In this document: positions 1-8,340 of the stretch, piece after piece
How positions within the stretch are numbered: the stretch's first letter is position 1
How the letters are laid out: each line of letters starts with the position of its first letter
Source of the DNA: Alphaproteobacteria bacterium
GTDB taxonomy: Bacteria; Pseudomonadota; Alphaproteobacteria; Rhizobiales; Rhizobiaceae
Assembly: GCA_024742485.1 (NCBI GenBank)
Contig: JANSYK010000004.1
Span: forward strand, 124,001 to 188,000
Reading direction: 5' to 3'
DNA length: 64,000 nt
Position numbers and translations under genes: made by a program
Notes under the pieces: generated by a model
The model's database searches: none
Told to the model about the DNA's origin: nothing
What the model saw: only the letters and a program-made list of their open reading frames with translations

Positions 1-2
1 AC

Positions 3-185
3 GAAAAGATGCAGAACCACCTCAAAGCTCTTTATGCCCGCCACGGAATCATCGAAGCCAAAATCCATGGTGAGCAGTCCCGACCCCGACCCGACAGCCT
101 CCGCGTCCGCGCGCTCAAGAAGATGAAGCTGAGATTGCGCGACCAGATCAGAACCGTCGAACGCCAGCTGGTTCCCGCCCACTAG
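3..185 (+). CDS. DUF465 (YdcH-like) small protein, 5' end at window edge
   Basis: An open frame enters at the left window edge and ends at TAG 183-185. The visible product (60 residues) is charged and helical and carries the P-D-S/D-L-R...LK-x-x-K-L-x-L-x-D-x-I pattern typical of DUF465/YdcH proteins, which are short helical-hairpin proteins of unknown function, usually 55-75 residues long. An ATG at position 9 would give 58 residues, so the gene may be almost complete, but no upstream sequence is available to find a ribosome binding site. Family assignment is by pattern recognition. Confidence 0.7.
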   Translation, partial: EKMQNHLKALYARHGIIEAKIHGEQSRPRPDSLRVRALKKMKLRLRDQIRTVERQLVPAH

Positions 186-266
186 GTCGGTTCGTCGGAC
201 GGTCGAGCGAAGATTCGCCGACAATCCGATGGACAGACCAGACGACACACCGTCAAGGAGATTGAA

Positions 267-476
267 ATGGTGTCGATACTTGAAATCATCGTGCTGCTGA
301 TCGGAGCTTCGGTGATCTCCGTTCTGCTTTACGGCGCCTATAAGTTCTGGACAGAAACGCCGGAAGACGAAGCGGCCACACAACCCGCGAAAAAGGTGCG
401 GAAAAACAAAGCCCGCTCGGTCCTGCCAAAGACCGATTGGCCCATCGAAGCGGTTTCAGGACGCCGATCGTCCTGA
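267..476 (+). CDS. small single-pass membrane protein, hypothetical
   Basis: The product has 69 residues. Residues about 4-26 form one hydrophobic segment, followed by an acidic stretch (TPEDEAA) and a Lys/Arg-rich tail, which suggests an inner-membrane protein with a cytoplasmic basic C-terminus. A strong ribosome binding site (AAGGAG) lies about 6 bases before ATG 267, which supports it as a real gene despite its size. It follows the DUF465 gene by 81 bp on the same strand. I recognise no family and assign no function. Confidence 0.6.
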   Translation: MVSILEIIVLLIGASVISVLLYGAYKFWTETPEDEAATQPAKKVRKNKARSVLPKTDWPIEAVSGRRSS

Positions 477-670
477 CACGCCACTGTCTCGGCACCCCTG
501 CCGGCCCCAATCGCGGCTATGCCACGATACGGATAAGGCAGGTCCCGGCCTCAAACGGATGCTCCCCCTCCCCCTCCAAGGACTCCGAATGAGGCCGGTA
601 GCCGGTGACGGTTCCTCAACGCCAGCCCCACATCAAATGTCGCGGATCGACGACCAGTTGCCTTGGTTGG

Positions 671-1714
671 TCAACCGGTCAAAATCTGTTCAAGTGCATC
701 GGCCGCACGGTCAATGTCGGCTGCCTCGATATCGAGATGCGTAACGGCGCGAATACGCCTGTCGCTTTGCACATGCAATCGAATGCCCTGCCTCAGCATT
801 CTGGCGCCAATTTCTTCGGCGTGAAGACCGGTTCCGCCGACATCGAAAAACACCAGATTGGTTTCTACCGGCGATGTAATGAGCACAATGCCCGGCACCT
901 GCTCGATACGCGCGGCGAAGCGCCGCGCATTGTCATGATCTTCAGCCAGCCGGTCGACATGATGATCCAGCGCATGGCAACCGGCCGCAGCAACAATACC
1001 GGCCTGCCGCATGGCACCGCCGAAACGGTGCTTCCAGACATCCGCTTCCTCGATGAAGGCCCGCGATCCGGCGAGGACGCCGCCGATCGGACATCCGAGC
1101 CCCTTTGACAAGTCCAGCCAGACACTGTCGAGCAAAGCCGTGTAGGACGATGCGGCTTCCCCGGACGCCACGACGGCGTTCATCAGCCGGGCGCCGTCCA
1201 TGTGCAGAGCCAGCCCTTCCTGACGCGCCACATCAACCACGGCGACTATCTCATCGCGCCGCCAGACCGATCCGCCGCCCCGATTGTTGCTCTGTTCCAG
1301 GGCAACCAACCGGCTGCGTGGTATCTTGGCATGGCGCATCCGCAGCGCCGAGCGGATATCGTCCGGTGTGAAGATGCCGCGCCCACAGGCGATGCGACGA
1401 ACGAAGCTACCGGCAAAAACGGCAGCACCGGCGCCCTCCGCACCATCGACATGCGCTCCTTCCGCGGCGATAATCTCATCACCGGCCCGGCAATGGGTCG
1501 CAATGGCAACCTGGTTGCACATGGTCCCCGATGGCAGGAACATGGCCGCCTCCTGGCCCAGCAGGTCAGCCACCCGTTCATTCAGCGCATTGACAGTCGG
1601 ATCTTCACCGCGTTGCTCGTCGCCGACCGGTGCTTCAGCCATGGCGCGGCGCATGTCTTGTGTCGGCCTGCTTGCTGTGTCGCTGACAAGATCGATCAAA
1701 ATGGGTTTGGGCAT
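671..1714 (-). CDS. ltaE: low-specificity L-threonine aldolase
   Basis: The 347-residue product matches the PLP-dependent threonine aldolase family, which splits L-threonine/allo-threonine into glycine and acetaldehyde in the cytosol. Visible family features are the N-terminal [11 protein letters not shown] segment, the [12 protein letters not shown] stretch, [10 protein letters not shown], the HMDGAR segment near the cofactor and [11 protein letters not shown], which holds the Schiff-base lysine. The frame is open further upstream, but ATG 1714 (MPKPILIDL) is where family homology begins, and length from there is normal. The gene lies downstream of, and in the same direction as, the MarR gene, 68 bp away. 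Confidence 0.9.
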   Translation of the reverse strand: MPKPILIDLVSDTASRPTQDMRRAMAEAPVGDEQRGEDPTVNALNERVADLLGQEAAMFLPSGTMCNQVAIATHCRAGDEIIAAEGAHVDGAEGAGAAVFAGSFVRRIACGRGIFTPDDIRSALRMRHAKIPRSRLVALEQSNNRGGGSVWRRDEIVAVVDVARQEGLALHMDGARLMNAVVASGEAASSYTALLDSVWLDLSKGLGCPIGGVLAGSRAFIEEADVWKHRFGGAMRQAGIVAAAGCHALDHHVDRLAEDHDNARRFAARIEQVPGIVLITSPVETNLVFFDVGGTGLHAEEIGARMLRQGIRLHVQSDRRIRAVTHLDIEAADIDRAADALEQILTG

Positions 1715-1782
1715 GAAGCGTCTCGCAACCGGGTTTTGGCCTGATGAGTTAGAACGGCTCCCATTTGATGATGCAAGTCCGA

Positions 1783-2226
1783 TCACGTATCGGACGACAA
1801 AAGTTTTGCCAGTACCCGTTGAAGTAGACGCATCTCGCCCGGCGTCAATTTCTCGCCGACGGCCTGCTCGATGGCGGCGCCATAGACCGGCCACATGGAC
1901 TGCCGCAATTTCCGCCCTGTATCCGTGATCGTCAGGACATGACCGCGCGCGTCTTCCATGCAGATCTGCTTTTGCAGATAGCCGGCCTTTTCGATCCGGT
2001 CGATCAGCCGCGACACGCCATATTGCGGCAGCAGCAACGCCGCCTGTAGTTCGAAAGGTCGAAGTCCGGCGGGACCGATCCGGTCCAGTTCAAGCAAGAC
2101 ATCGTACCAGGCGAGCGGTGGAAATCCGGCCTCCTTCAGACCTCTCTCCACCGTCAAAAGGGCGGTATCATGGGCCCGTACCAGCGATATCCAGGTCTCC
2201 ACTGTGCTGTCGGATGGCAAGGACAT
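1783..2226 (-). CDS. MarR-family transcriptional regulator
   Basis: The 147-residue protein has the winged-helix layout of MarR regulators: an N-terminal dimerisation helix, a recognition region ([22 protein letters not shown], about residues 64-85), and a wing with the D-x-R-G-x-x-L-T-x-T-G motif ([14 protein letters not shown]). It is divergent from a glutathione S-transferase gene. The 82-bp gap holds a strong promoter bracketed by two copies of an ATGCA-type palindrome, so it very probably represses the GST gene and possibly itself. The ligand is unknown. Confidence 0.88.
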   Translation of the reverse strand: MSLPSDSTVETWISLVRAHDTALLTVERGLKEAGFPPLAWYDVLLELDRIGPAGLRPFELQAALLLPQYGVSRLIDRIEKAGYLQKQICMEDARGHVLTITDTGRKLRQSMWPVYGAAIEQAVGEKLTPGEMRLLQRVLAKLLSSDT

Positions 2227-2239
2227 GATATCAATTTAC

Positions 2240-2251
2240 ATGCATTTGCAT
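2240..2251. promoter_or_regulatory. putative MarR operator copy 1
   Basis: ATGCATTTGCAT is a near-palindrome one base away from the perfect copy at 2281-2292. It lies directly upstream of the -35 hexamer of the GST promoter and just before the start of the divergent MarR gene. Its role as an operator is inferred from position and symmetry. Confidence 0.6.
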
Positions 2252-2279
2252 TGACTATCAAGAACGAAAAACATATATT
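2251..2279 (+). promoter_or_regulatory. sigma-70 promoter of the GST gene
   Basis: TTGACT (2251-2256) and TATATT (2274-2279) are separated by exactly 17 bases, close to the consensus for a housekeeping promoter. The expected transcription start falls near 2286, inside the palindrome at 2281-2292, so a bound MarR protein would block initiation. Confidence 0.7.
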
Positions 2280-2280
2280 A

Positions 2281-2292
2281 ATGCAATTGCAT
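2281..2292. promoter_or_regulatory. putative MarR operator copy 2 (perfect palindrome)
   Basis: ATGCAATTGCAT is a perfect 12-bp palindrome two bases downstream of the -10 hexamer and 16 bases before the GST start codon. With the near-identical copy at 2240-2251 it brackets the promoter, the usual geometry of a MarR-repressed divergent promoter. Confidence 0.65.
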
Positions 2293-2308
2293 CTTAGTGG
2301 AAATAATC

Positions 2309-2968
2309 ATGCTTGATCAACATCTTATCAGTCACCACCTTTGTCCCTATGTTCAGCGGGCGGTCATCGTCCTCAATGAAAAGAACATTCCTCACCGGCG
2401 AACCTATATCGACCTGGCCGACAAACCCGACTGGTTCCACGCACTGTCTCCCACCGGGCGCGTACCCATCCTGCAAACAGAAGAAGCCGTGCTTTTTGAA
2501 AGCCAGGTCATCGCCGAATATCTGGATGAGATCACACCGGGCACCCTCCATCCCGCAGACCCGCTCAACAGGGCACGCCACCGTTCCTGGATCGAATTCG
2601 GTTCACAGACATTGGGCGCGATCAGCGGCTTTTACAACGCTCCGGACGAAGCGACCTTTGCCCAGAAACGCAATGCTCTGCGCCGGAACTTCGAGCGCAT
2701 CGAATCCGAAATCACGGGACCCTTTTTCGCCGGACCTTCATTCCACATGATCGACGGTGTCTGGGGAACCATCTTTCGTTACGTCGATGCATTCGACGAC
2801 ATTGAGGACTTCGGACTGTTGACCGGTTTGCCAAAAGCCAGCCTTTGGCGCGAGGCGGTATCGGCCCGCCCCTCCGTCATGAACGCACCACATGAGGGCT
2901 ATCCGGAACGGCTGCGATGGTTTCTGCTGGCGCGCCATTCGCACATCACCAGCCTGATCGACGCCTAG
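2309..2968 (+). CDS. glutathione S-transferase family protein
   Basis: The product (219 residues from ATG 2309) has a thioredoxin-fold N-terminal domain with SHHLCPYVQRAVIVL near the glutathione site, a cis-proline region (GRVPIL), the E-S-x-x-I-A-E-YLDE motif that binds the gamma-glutamyl group, and an all-helical C-terminal domain. An SCPY-like catalytic segment (HLCPY) suggests an Omega/Beta-like or dehydroascorbate-type enzyme. A GTG at 2297 is in frame, but ATG 2309 has AGTGGA upstream and fits the family start better. It is divergent from, and probably controlled by, the MarR gene. Its stop codon lies inside a CTAG shared with the convergent VOC gene. Confidence 0.88.
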   Translation: MLDQHLISHHLCPYVQRAVIVLNEKNIPHRRTYIDLADKPDWFHALSPTGRVPILQTEEAVLFESQVIAEYLDEITPGTLHPADPLNRARHRSWIEFGSQTLGAISGFYNAPDEATFAQKRNALRRNFERIESEITGPFFAGPSFHMIDGVWGTIFRYVDAFDDIEDFGLLTGLPKASLWREAVSARPSVMNAPHEGYPERLRWFLLARHSHITSLIDA

Positions 2969-2977
2969 CGCAATTCC
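2965..2977 (+). repeat. fragment of the CTAG-ended intergenic repeat
   Basis: CTAGCGCAATTCC matches the left end of the dispersed repeat seen in full at 30133-30236 and as a fragment at 49796. Here the CTAG gives both the TAG of the GST gene (2966-2968) and, on the other strand, the TAG of the VOC gene (2965-2967). Confidence 0.45.
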
Positions 2978-3618
2978 ATCGACGGCAAGTGTAAGGTCGA
3001 AACACCGCCTTCTGTCTTTTCGATTGCAATGGTCATGGCATAGTCGCGATTGACCGACGTATCGAGATCAAGCAGCGTATGGTCAGCCAGCCAATGGAGG
3101 GCGGGTGAAGCCGGAACATTCGCCGGCATGTGGAGCTGCAGGCCGGTCACAGCACCAAAACCACCAGACCTTTGCAGCGTGCCCCGACGCTCTGCCGGCC
3201 ATTCAGCGGGACCGACCGTCCCGGGAGAGCAAAACATCATCGGCTGCCTGGGATCATCACTGTCCGTCGCAACCGGGATGCTGGTGCCGGCAGGAAGGTA
3301 GGGCGGCCGATAGGGCCAGGTCGGCTCGCCGAATGCCGGATTGTCACCGTGCCAGGCGAGCCCGAAAGGACACGCACCATTATCGCGCCACAGAGACCGC
3401 TCCAGGAGATGTGTCCGTGCAATCGGCGCACTGCCAACGGCGTCCCGGTCATCAACCCACAGCAGTTCAAGATAGAGATTGTCGAAACAATAGCACATAT
3501 TGGCGGTACCCTGCCCCGGATGCGTCCGACGATAGGTCTCGACAAAACCCAGATGGGCGAGAGGTGACACGGCCGAACCGTCCGGCGGCACAAACAGGAA
3601 GACGTGGTCTATTTCCAT
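2965..3618 (-). CDS. VOC superfamily (glyoxalase-like) protein
   Basis: The 217-residue product begins MEIDHVFLFVPP, the typical first beta strand of a vicinal-oxygen-chelate fold, and keeps an NMCYCFDNLYLELLWV strand that resembles the metal-ligand strand of glyoxalase-like domains. A second half-domain follows after a proline-rich middle (WPYRPPYLPAG). No substrate can be named. The start ATG 3618 has GGAACC upstream. The gene is convergent with the GST gene and the two share four bases at their ends. Confidence 0.7.
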   Translation of the reverse strand: MEIDHVFLFVPPDGSAVSPLAHLGFVETYRRTHPGQGTANMCYCFDNLYLELLWVDDRDAVGSAPIARTHLLERSLWRDNGACPFGLAWHGDNPAFGEPTWPYRPPYLPAGTSIPVATDSDDPRQPMMFCSPGTVGPAEWPAERRGTLQRSGGFGAVTGLQLHMPANVPASPALHWLADHTLLDLDTSVNRDYAMTIAIEKTEGGVSTLHLPSMELR

Positions 3619-3787
3619 GGTCAGGTTCCTGCCATCAATGTCCGTCTGGAGGGCTTTGCATCAGCGAACACCCTTGCAATCAATGGCACCATGTCACCTG
3701 TCTTCCAAGCCCCATGCCCACTGGGCAATTCCTGTTTTCCGGAAATCGGTCAATCTTGAATGCGTTGACGAGAATTTCTCCACATTG

Positions 3788-3814
3788 TTGTCGCGCTTCC
3801 AATGGACGCGACAA
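3788..3814. other. inverted repeat (8-bp stem) upstream of tRNA-Arg
   Basis: TTGTCGCG and CGCGACAA form a perfect 8-bp stem around an 11-base loop. There is no T-run, so it is not a classical terminator. It lies in the 276-bp gap between the VOC gene and tRNA-Arg, which otherwise holds only the tRNA promoter. A role as a protein-binding site is possible but unsupported. Confidence 0.35.
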
Positions 3815-3854
3815 CGGTTCGTGATCGGTGGCGAATTGCACTGGATCTTTCAAT

Positions 3855-3882
3855 TTGAATTCGCATCCCGGTTTGCTATGAA
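3855..3882 (+). promoter_or_regulatory. probable promoter of tRNA-Arg
   Basis: TTGAAT (3855-3860) and TATGAA (3877-3882) are spaced by 16 bases and end about 12 bases before the mature tRNA 5' end, a normal leader distance for a single tRNA gene. Confidence 0.4.
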
Positions 3883-3894
3883 AGCAAGAAGGAT

Positions 3895-3971
3895 GGTCCC
3901 GTAGCTCAGCAGGATAGAGCATCAGATTCCTAATCTGAGGGTCGCGCGTTCGAATCGCGCCGGGATCACCA
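3895..3971 (+). tRNA. tRNA-Arg (anticodon CCT)
   Basis: All arms fold. The acceptor GGTCCCG pairs with CGGGATC, the D arm is GCTC/GAGC, the anticodon stem is TCAGA/TCTGA with loop TTCCTAA (anticodon CCT, reads AGG), the T arm is GCGCG/CGCGC around TTCGAAT, the discriminator is A, and CCA is encoded (3969-3971). The reductive-dehalogenase-like gene starts 150 bp downstream. Confidence 0.95.
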
Positions 3972-4121
3972 CCAAGATCAAATTCACGCTTCCAGCCCGA
4001 CACCCAGGCGCCGTCCCGGTCCGCTCGAAGGACCACGACTGGTTATCAATCACACTGGCCAATGCTAGTCTCGAATGATCGGGGTTCTGACCCCAGACCA
4101 ATAGGATACCCCGGAGCGCCC

Positions 4122-5459
4122 ATGGCCGAATTGAATACCGACAGCAAAAGCCGAACATTGTTCTGCCATGACGCCACCGCACCGCAACGCGAAGAGGTTT
4201 TCGCGGATTCGCGGAACATCCGCATCACGCCGGAGTTCGAACCGTTCTTCCAACCCGACGACATGTTCAGCCGAGGGTTTTGGGATCGGGGATTTGCCAA
4301 CAAGCTGACCATGCGGTTCTTCCGCTCCTTCGTCAAACCGAAAGAGCGGGAGCGCGATGAGGAGGGCTTTACACAGCAGGATTTCGCGCTTCGCAACGGG
4401 CCATGGGTGGTCACCGAGATGTTCGCGGAAATGCACAAGGCCAGGGACCGGCGCGACGGTTTTACAGATGATTTCACACCGCATCTGCCCCCGAAGGTCG
4501 AGCCCGCCGACATGGGAACACCGCAGGAAGCCGCCCGACGGATCAAGAAGGTCGCCAAACTCTACGGGTCAGACCTGGTCGGCATCACTGCCTATGATCC
4601 GCGCTGGACCTACCGATCGAAATTCAGCGCCCGCAGCCTTTCCTCCAAACCGGTGGAGCTGCCGGAAGGGCTGACCGGTGTCATCGTTCTTGGCAAGGCG
4701 ATGGACTATGACGTCATTCGCATGTCACCGACAGCGACGGCCAGCACCGGCCCGGCGTCCGGCTATGCGGAGGACGCAACCACCTTGCTCGGACTGGCCC
4801 AATATATTCGCAGCCTCGGCTATCTCGCGGTTGCCACGCAGAACGACACAAACCTGGCGATCCCCTACGCCATCCAGGCCGGACTTGGCGAATATGGCCG
4901 CAACGGCCTGTGCATTACACGGGACTATGGTCCCCGTATCCGCTTCGGACGCATTTTGACCAACATGCCTCTGGCCTTTGATCGCCCTGTTGCCTTTGGG
5001 GTCGAAGAGACCTGCCGGATTTGCCGGCGATGCGCCAACAATTGCCCGCCCCAGGCCATCGACCACGGGAACCCCAGCACCTACAGGTTCAACCGCTCCA
5101 ATATCAGGGGTGTGAAGAAATGGACGACCGACGGCGAAAAATGTTTCAAATTCTGGGTTTCCCGCGGTACCGATTGCGCCAATTGTGTCCGCACCTGTCC
5201 GTATAACAAGGACTACAATCGTCTCTGGCCCAAAATCATGCGGCGCCTCCTGGCAACGCCCCTTCGCCGTCTGGCTCTCATGATCGACGATCGGCTGCGC
5301 CTCCACGATCAGATCAAACCATCCAGCTGGTGGCATTCGGAAAACGGCAGATATGATGTTCTGGAACGCGCCCGGGATCACCCATTCGACGCCGATCTCA
5401 AAGCCCAGCAGGACCGTGTCAAGGAGATTCGCGACAACAGGAACAAGCCCGCCGATTGA
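4122..5459 (+). CDS. reductive dehalogenase (RdhA)-like Fe-S protein, cytosolic type
   Basis: The 445-residue product matches the cobalamin-dependent reductive dehalogenase family: YGSDLVGITAYDPRW, the GEYGRNGLCITRDYGPRIR segment, and two Fe-S cluster motifs. These are C298-xx-C301-xx-C304-xxx-C308-P and C341-x10-C352-xx-C355-xxx-C359-P, the latter matching the long-spaced second RdhA motif. There is no twin-arginine signal peptide and no RdhB anchor gene beside it, and it lacks the C-terminal reductase module of self-sufficient aerobic enzymes such as NpRdhA, so it would need a separate electron donor. Queuosine enzyme QueG shares the fold but is shorter, with different spacing. ATG 4122 has CGGAGC upstream. 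The substrate is unknown. Confidence 0.8.
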   Translation: MAELNTDSKSRTLFCHDATAPQREEVFADSRNIRITPEFEPFFQPDDMFSRGFWDRGFANKLTMRFFRSFVKPKERERDEEGFTQQDFALRNGPWVVTEMFAEMHKARDRRDGFTDDFTPHLPPKVEPADMGTPQEAARRIKKVAKLYGSDLVGITAYDPRWTYRSKFSARSLSSKPVELPEGLTGVIVLGKAMDYDVIRMSPTATASTGPASGYAEDATTLLGLAQYIRSLGYLAVATQNDTNLAIPYAIQAGLGEYGRNGLCITRDYGPRIRFGRILTNMPLAFDRPVAFGVEETCRICRRCANNCPPQAIDHGNPSTYRFNRSNIRGVKKWTTDGEKCFKFWVSRGTDCANCVRTCPYNKDYNRLWPKIMRRLLATPLRRLALMIDDRLRLHDQIKPSSWWHSENGRYDVLERARDHPFDADLKAQQDRVKEIRDNRNKPAD

Positions 5460-5633
5460 CCGGACATCGAACCTTCTCCGGGACAGTGCTCATTCAACTC
5501 ATCCGTTCTGCGCTGCTGTCTCATCCCGGGTGGCGCAATGGTCATGTGAGTTGACCAAACAGAATTGCATGACATTGGTGGGTTCCGGCCCTAGATAACA
5601 ACTGGACGTGTTGAAAACACCAAAGGCACATCC

Positions 5634-5936
5634 ATGAAACACCTGTCTATCCTGCTCATTCCCCCGATCATCGCCGCGACAATGGTTGCCGGCCCTGTTG
5701 ATGCTCAAGCCCAGCAATTGACCAATTCCATGACCTGCGAGCGCGCGAAAGCAACCTATGAACGTCAGGGCCGCGTCACGACCCGCACCCGTTCGGGTTC
5801 GGTCCTTCCGATCTATGGTGGCGTGCCGGCCAGCGAGGGGCGAACGCTCTATTGCGGACAGGAACGTGTTCGAAACACCGTCCGGGTCATCACTTCGGAC
5901 AACAAACGTTGCGTCATTGCCTACCGGTGCTCATGA
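5634..5936 (+). CDS. small secreted protein, hypothetical
   Basis: The product has 100 residues, with a signal peptide (basic MKHLS start, hydrophobic core, cleavage expected after AQA near residue 26). The mature part of about 74 residues has four cysteines (CERAK, LYCGQ, RCVI, YRCS) that could form two disulfides in the periplasm. Short four-cysteine exported proteins of this shape are common and unassigned in rhizobia. It stands alone between the dehalogenase-like gene and the AT-rich leader of the EAL gene. Confidence 0.6.
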   Translation: MKHLSILLIPPIIAATMVAGPVDAQAQQLTNSMTCERAKATYERQGRVTTRTRSGSVLPIYGGVPASEGRTLYCGQERVRNTVRVITSDNKRCVIAYRCS

Positions 5937-6253
5937 CATAACGGCGCGCACGTCTTGATGAGTGTCGTGACAGCAACCCGGCGCGGATAGCGGCCGATAT
6001 GTCGGCGGTGAGAAGAACATCATTCTGATCGTTCTTTCTTGCGGCACAACAAGAAGAGTAGCCATTTAAAATATATATATAGATAAATCAAATGCGTTGG
6101 AAAACAAAATGCTTTCTTTCCATGGTTAAACAAATATACACCAAATAATTGAAATGTTATATTTTTAAAACCAGAATATTGCTGACGCCAGCGGGACATT
6201 GGTCTGGCTGTGGAGAGCGTCAAGATGACAATTGACAAGTCGCGAGATGGCTT
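5937..6253. other. 317-bp gene-free, AT-rich region before the EAL protein
   Basis: No plausible gene is seen on either strand. The middle (about 6060-6180) is strikingly AT-rich compared with its GC-rich surroundings and includes an alternating AT run near 6070-6082. It probably holds the promoter and leader of the downstream gene. Open frames on the minus strand here have no ribosome binding site and no family features. Confidence 0.5.
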
Positions 6254-7873
6254 TTGAACGAAAAGAACTTCAAGAACGGACTGGTTCAAGATTGGCTCCC
6301 GTACATTGCCGTGATTGTCGTCAGCATGATGCTGGCTTTGATCCTGATGAATTATGACGCTTTCGAGCGCCTCTTCTTCTTCACGCGAACCCATGAGAGC
6401 TGGGAGCTCGATGAACTGCTCATAGCCGGATTTTCTGCGCTCGTCGCCTTGCTCGCCATGATGATCATCCGCGTTCGGCGCGAGATAGAACGGCGGCAAC
6501 ATGAAGAAATTCGACTGCACAACCTTTTGCGCCACGATCCCCTGACGGGACTCCCCAATCGCCTGTATCTCGAGGAAGAATTACAGCGAAGAACAGGAGC
6601 CGATCGAAACCTCAAAAAGCGGTTTGCCGTTGTCATTCTTCATCTCGACGACATGGAGCAAATCGTCGACCTCAATGGTCATCGGGCCGGTGACGAGGTG
6701 CTGCAGACAATGGCAATCCGCTGGCGCAGGGCAATGGGTTCAAGTGATTTGGTCGCACGCCTGCCGGGCAATGAATTTGCCCTAGTCGTCGCTGATGATG
6801 ACGATCGCGGACGCTTGTCCCAGGTCACCGATCATATCCTCGACCTTGTCAGGAACCCGATCAGGTTCGATTCATTTACTGCAAAGCTGACCGTTCGTCT
6901 GGGTGTCGCAATTTATCCGGCCCATGCAACCGGACGCGACAAACTGCTTCAACAGGCCAGCATCGCAGCCCATCAGTCACGGGCCGACAGTGGCAGTGCA
7001 GTAACCCTCTATGACCCGCAACTCGACGCGGTTCAGCGCAGGCAGGCCCGGTTGAAGGCCGATATTTCCGTTGCACTGAATGATGGCCAATTCATACCCC
7101 TGTTTCAGCCCCTGGTGTGCCTGGGAAACGGGAGGTTGGCCGGCTTCGAGGTGCTTGCGCGCTGGAAGCATCCTGAACTGGGCCTGCTCACTCCACGTGA
7201 ATTCATTTCACTGGCCGAAGAAACCGGGCAGATCGGCGACATCTTCTGGGATCTGCTGCGTCAAACCAGCGAAGCGACACTCGGATGGCCCGACGCCGTG
7301 CCCATCGCCATGAATATATCACCGGTTCAACTCTTCAACGAGCAATTTGCCCCTACATTGCTGACAATGCTCCACGCCGAAGCCTTCGATCCGAACCGGC
7401 TCATCATTGAGATAACGGAGAATGCCCTTCTTGGCGACATGATCGCCGCACGGGACACGATGATGGCTCTGAAGGGCCACGGAATCCGGTTTTCACTGGA
7501 CGATTTCGGCACCGGCTATTCGTCCCTGCAATTCCTGAATCAACTGCCCTTTGACACGATCAAGATCGACAAATCCTTTGTGACGAGCTTTCAACAGCAC
7601 AACGGCAACTTTCAGATCGTGTCCTCAATCATCCAGCTTTGCCGAAGCCTTGGATTGAAAACCACCGCAGAAGGCGTCGAAACCCTGGAGGAGGCCACCG
7701 AACTCCAGAATCTGGGCTGCACATACGGCCAGGGTTATTTGTTTTCAAAGCCTATCTACCCCGCCCAGGCAGGGCGGATTGTCGAACAAAGCATCAGGCA
7801 AAGTGCCCAGACACCCAGTCAAAGCAGCGCGCCGACAGTTTCGTCGATGCTGCCGATCATGCGTACAAAATAG
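6254..7873 (+). CDS. membrane GGDEF-EAL protein, probable c-di-GMP phosphodiesterase
   Basis: The 539-residue product has two membrane segments (about residues 14-34 and 55-72), a GGDEF domain and an EAL domain. The GGDEF signature is degenerate (PGNEF), so cyclase activity is unlikely. The EAL domain has EVL for EAL but keeps the glutamate, the N of MNISPVQL, E of ITENALL, the DDFGTGYSS loop and the K of TIKIDKSF, so c-di-GMP hydrolysis is plausible. The start is TTG 6254, because an in-frame TGA at 6233 excludes an earlier start and later ATGs would remove the first membrane segment. It lies at the edge of the stress island, convergent with the DksA-like gene. Confidence 0.85.
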   Translation: MNEKNFKNGLVQDWLPYIAVIVVSMMLALILMNYDAFERLFFFTRTHESWELDELLIAGFSALVALLAMMIIRVRREIERRQHEEIRLHNLLRHDPLTGLPNRLYLEEELQRRTGADRNLKKRFAVVILHLDDMEQIVDLNGHRAGDEVLQTMAIRWRRAMGSSDLVARLPGNEFALVVADDDDRGRLSQVTDHILDLVRNPIRFDSFTAKLTVRLGVAIYPAHATGRDKLLQQASIAAHQSRADSGSAVTLYDPQLDAVQRRQARLKADISVALNDGQFIPLFQPLVCLGNGRLAGFEVLARWKHPELGLLTPREFISLAEETGQIGDIFWDLLRQTSEATLGWPDAVPIAMNISPVQLFNEQFAPTLLTMLHAEAFDPNRLIIEITENALLGDMIAARDTMMALKGHGIRFSLDDFGTGYSSLQFLNQLPFDTIKIDKSFVTSFQQHNGNFQIVSSIIQLCRSLGLKTTAEGVETLEEATELQNLGCTYGQGYLFSKPIYPAQAGRIVEQSIRQSAQTPSQSSAPTVSSMLPIMRTK

Positions 7874-7906
7874 CCATGCTCAGCCGCGGCGCCACGGGTC
7901 CGGCCC

Positions 7907-8224
7907 CTAGCGCATGCAGTTCCTGCACAAGGCCGCATGGGGAACCGCATCCAGTCGCGCCCTGGAGATCGGCTCCGAACACGACAGGCAGGTTCCGTAC
8001 ATTCCGTTCTTGATCCGCGCCAACGCGGCATCAATGGCGGTCAGTTCCTCCTGACCGGCGAGACCCTGGATTTCATAGACCTCGTCCGACTCCCGCTCGG
8101 TCGCACGCTCTACTGCATCCGGGTTTGCCGGATCATCCAACCAGTCTTCCAATTGATTCAGTCTTTCGACAAGTTCCGCTCGCCTGGTCTCAAGGCGCAC
8201 ACGATAGGTATCCGTTTCGATCAT
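7907..8224 (-). CDS. TraR/DksA-family zinc-finger protein
   Basis: The 105-residue product has a long N-terminal coiled-coil (residues about 5-75) and a C-terminal C4 zinc finger, C-x2-C-x17-C-x2-C (CLSC...CRNC). It is shorter than classical DksA and has no clear DxxDxA tip motif, so it belongs to the short TraR/DksA group that binds in the RNA polymerase secondary channel. ATG 8224 has GGAG 8 bases upstream; a longer in-frame extension to 8275 has no such site. A perfect FNR-type box (8341-8354) lies 117 bp upstream, pointing to induction under low oxygen. Confidence 0.82.
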   Translation of the reverse strand: MIETDTYRVRLETRRAELVERLNQLEDWLDDPANPDAVERATERESDEVYEIQGLAGQEELTAIDAALARIKNGMYGTCLSCSEPISRARLDAVPHAALCRNCMR

Positions 8225-8340
8225 GCAAATCTCCAATTCCGCCTGTGCAGAGCAACGGAGGTTGGGTTGTCTCACGGGGCTGCAACGGGCATGACAAGGC
8301 TTAACGGGTTGGATTATCCCGCAAATTCCGCCATTCGTTC

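Noticed and set aside
605-1744. Plus-strand open frames opposite the threonine aldolase gene
   Set aside because: They are mirror frames of a clear conserved gene in GC-rich DNA and show no independent features.
4122-5459. Epoxyqueuosine reductase (QueG) as the identity of the Fe-S protein
   Set aside because: QueG is shorter, has different cysteine spacing and lacks the long second motif C-x10-C-xx-C-xxx-C seen here; RdhA fits better.
6020-6535. Minus-strand open frame of 171 codons over the AT-rich leader
   Set aside because: It overlaps the start of the EAL protein gene, has low-complexity composition, no ribosome binding site and no recognisable domain.
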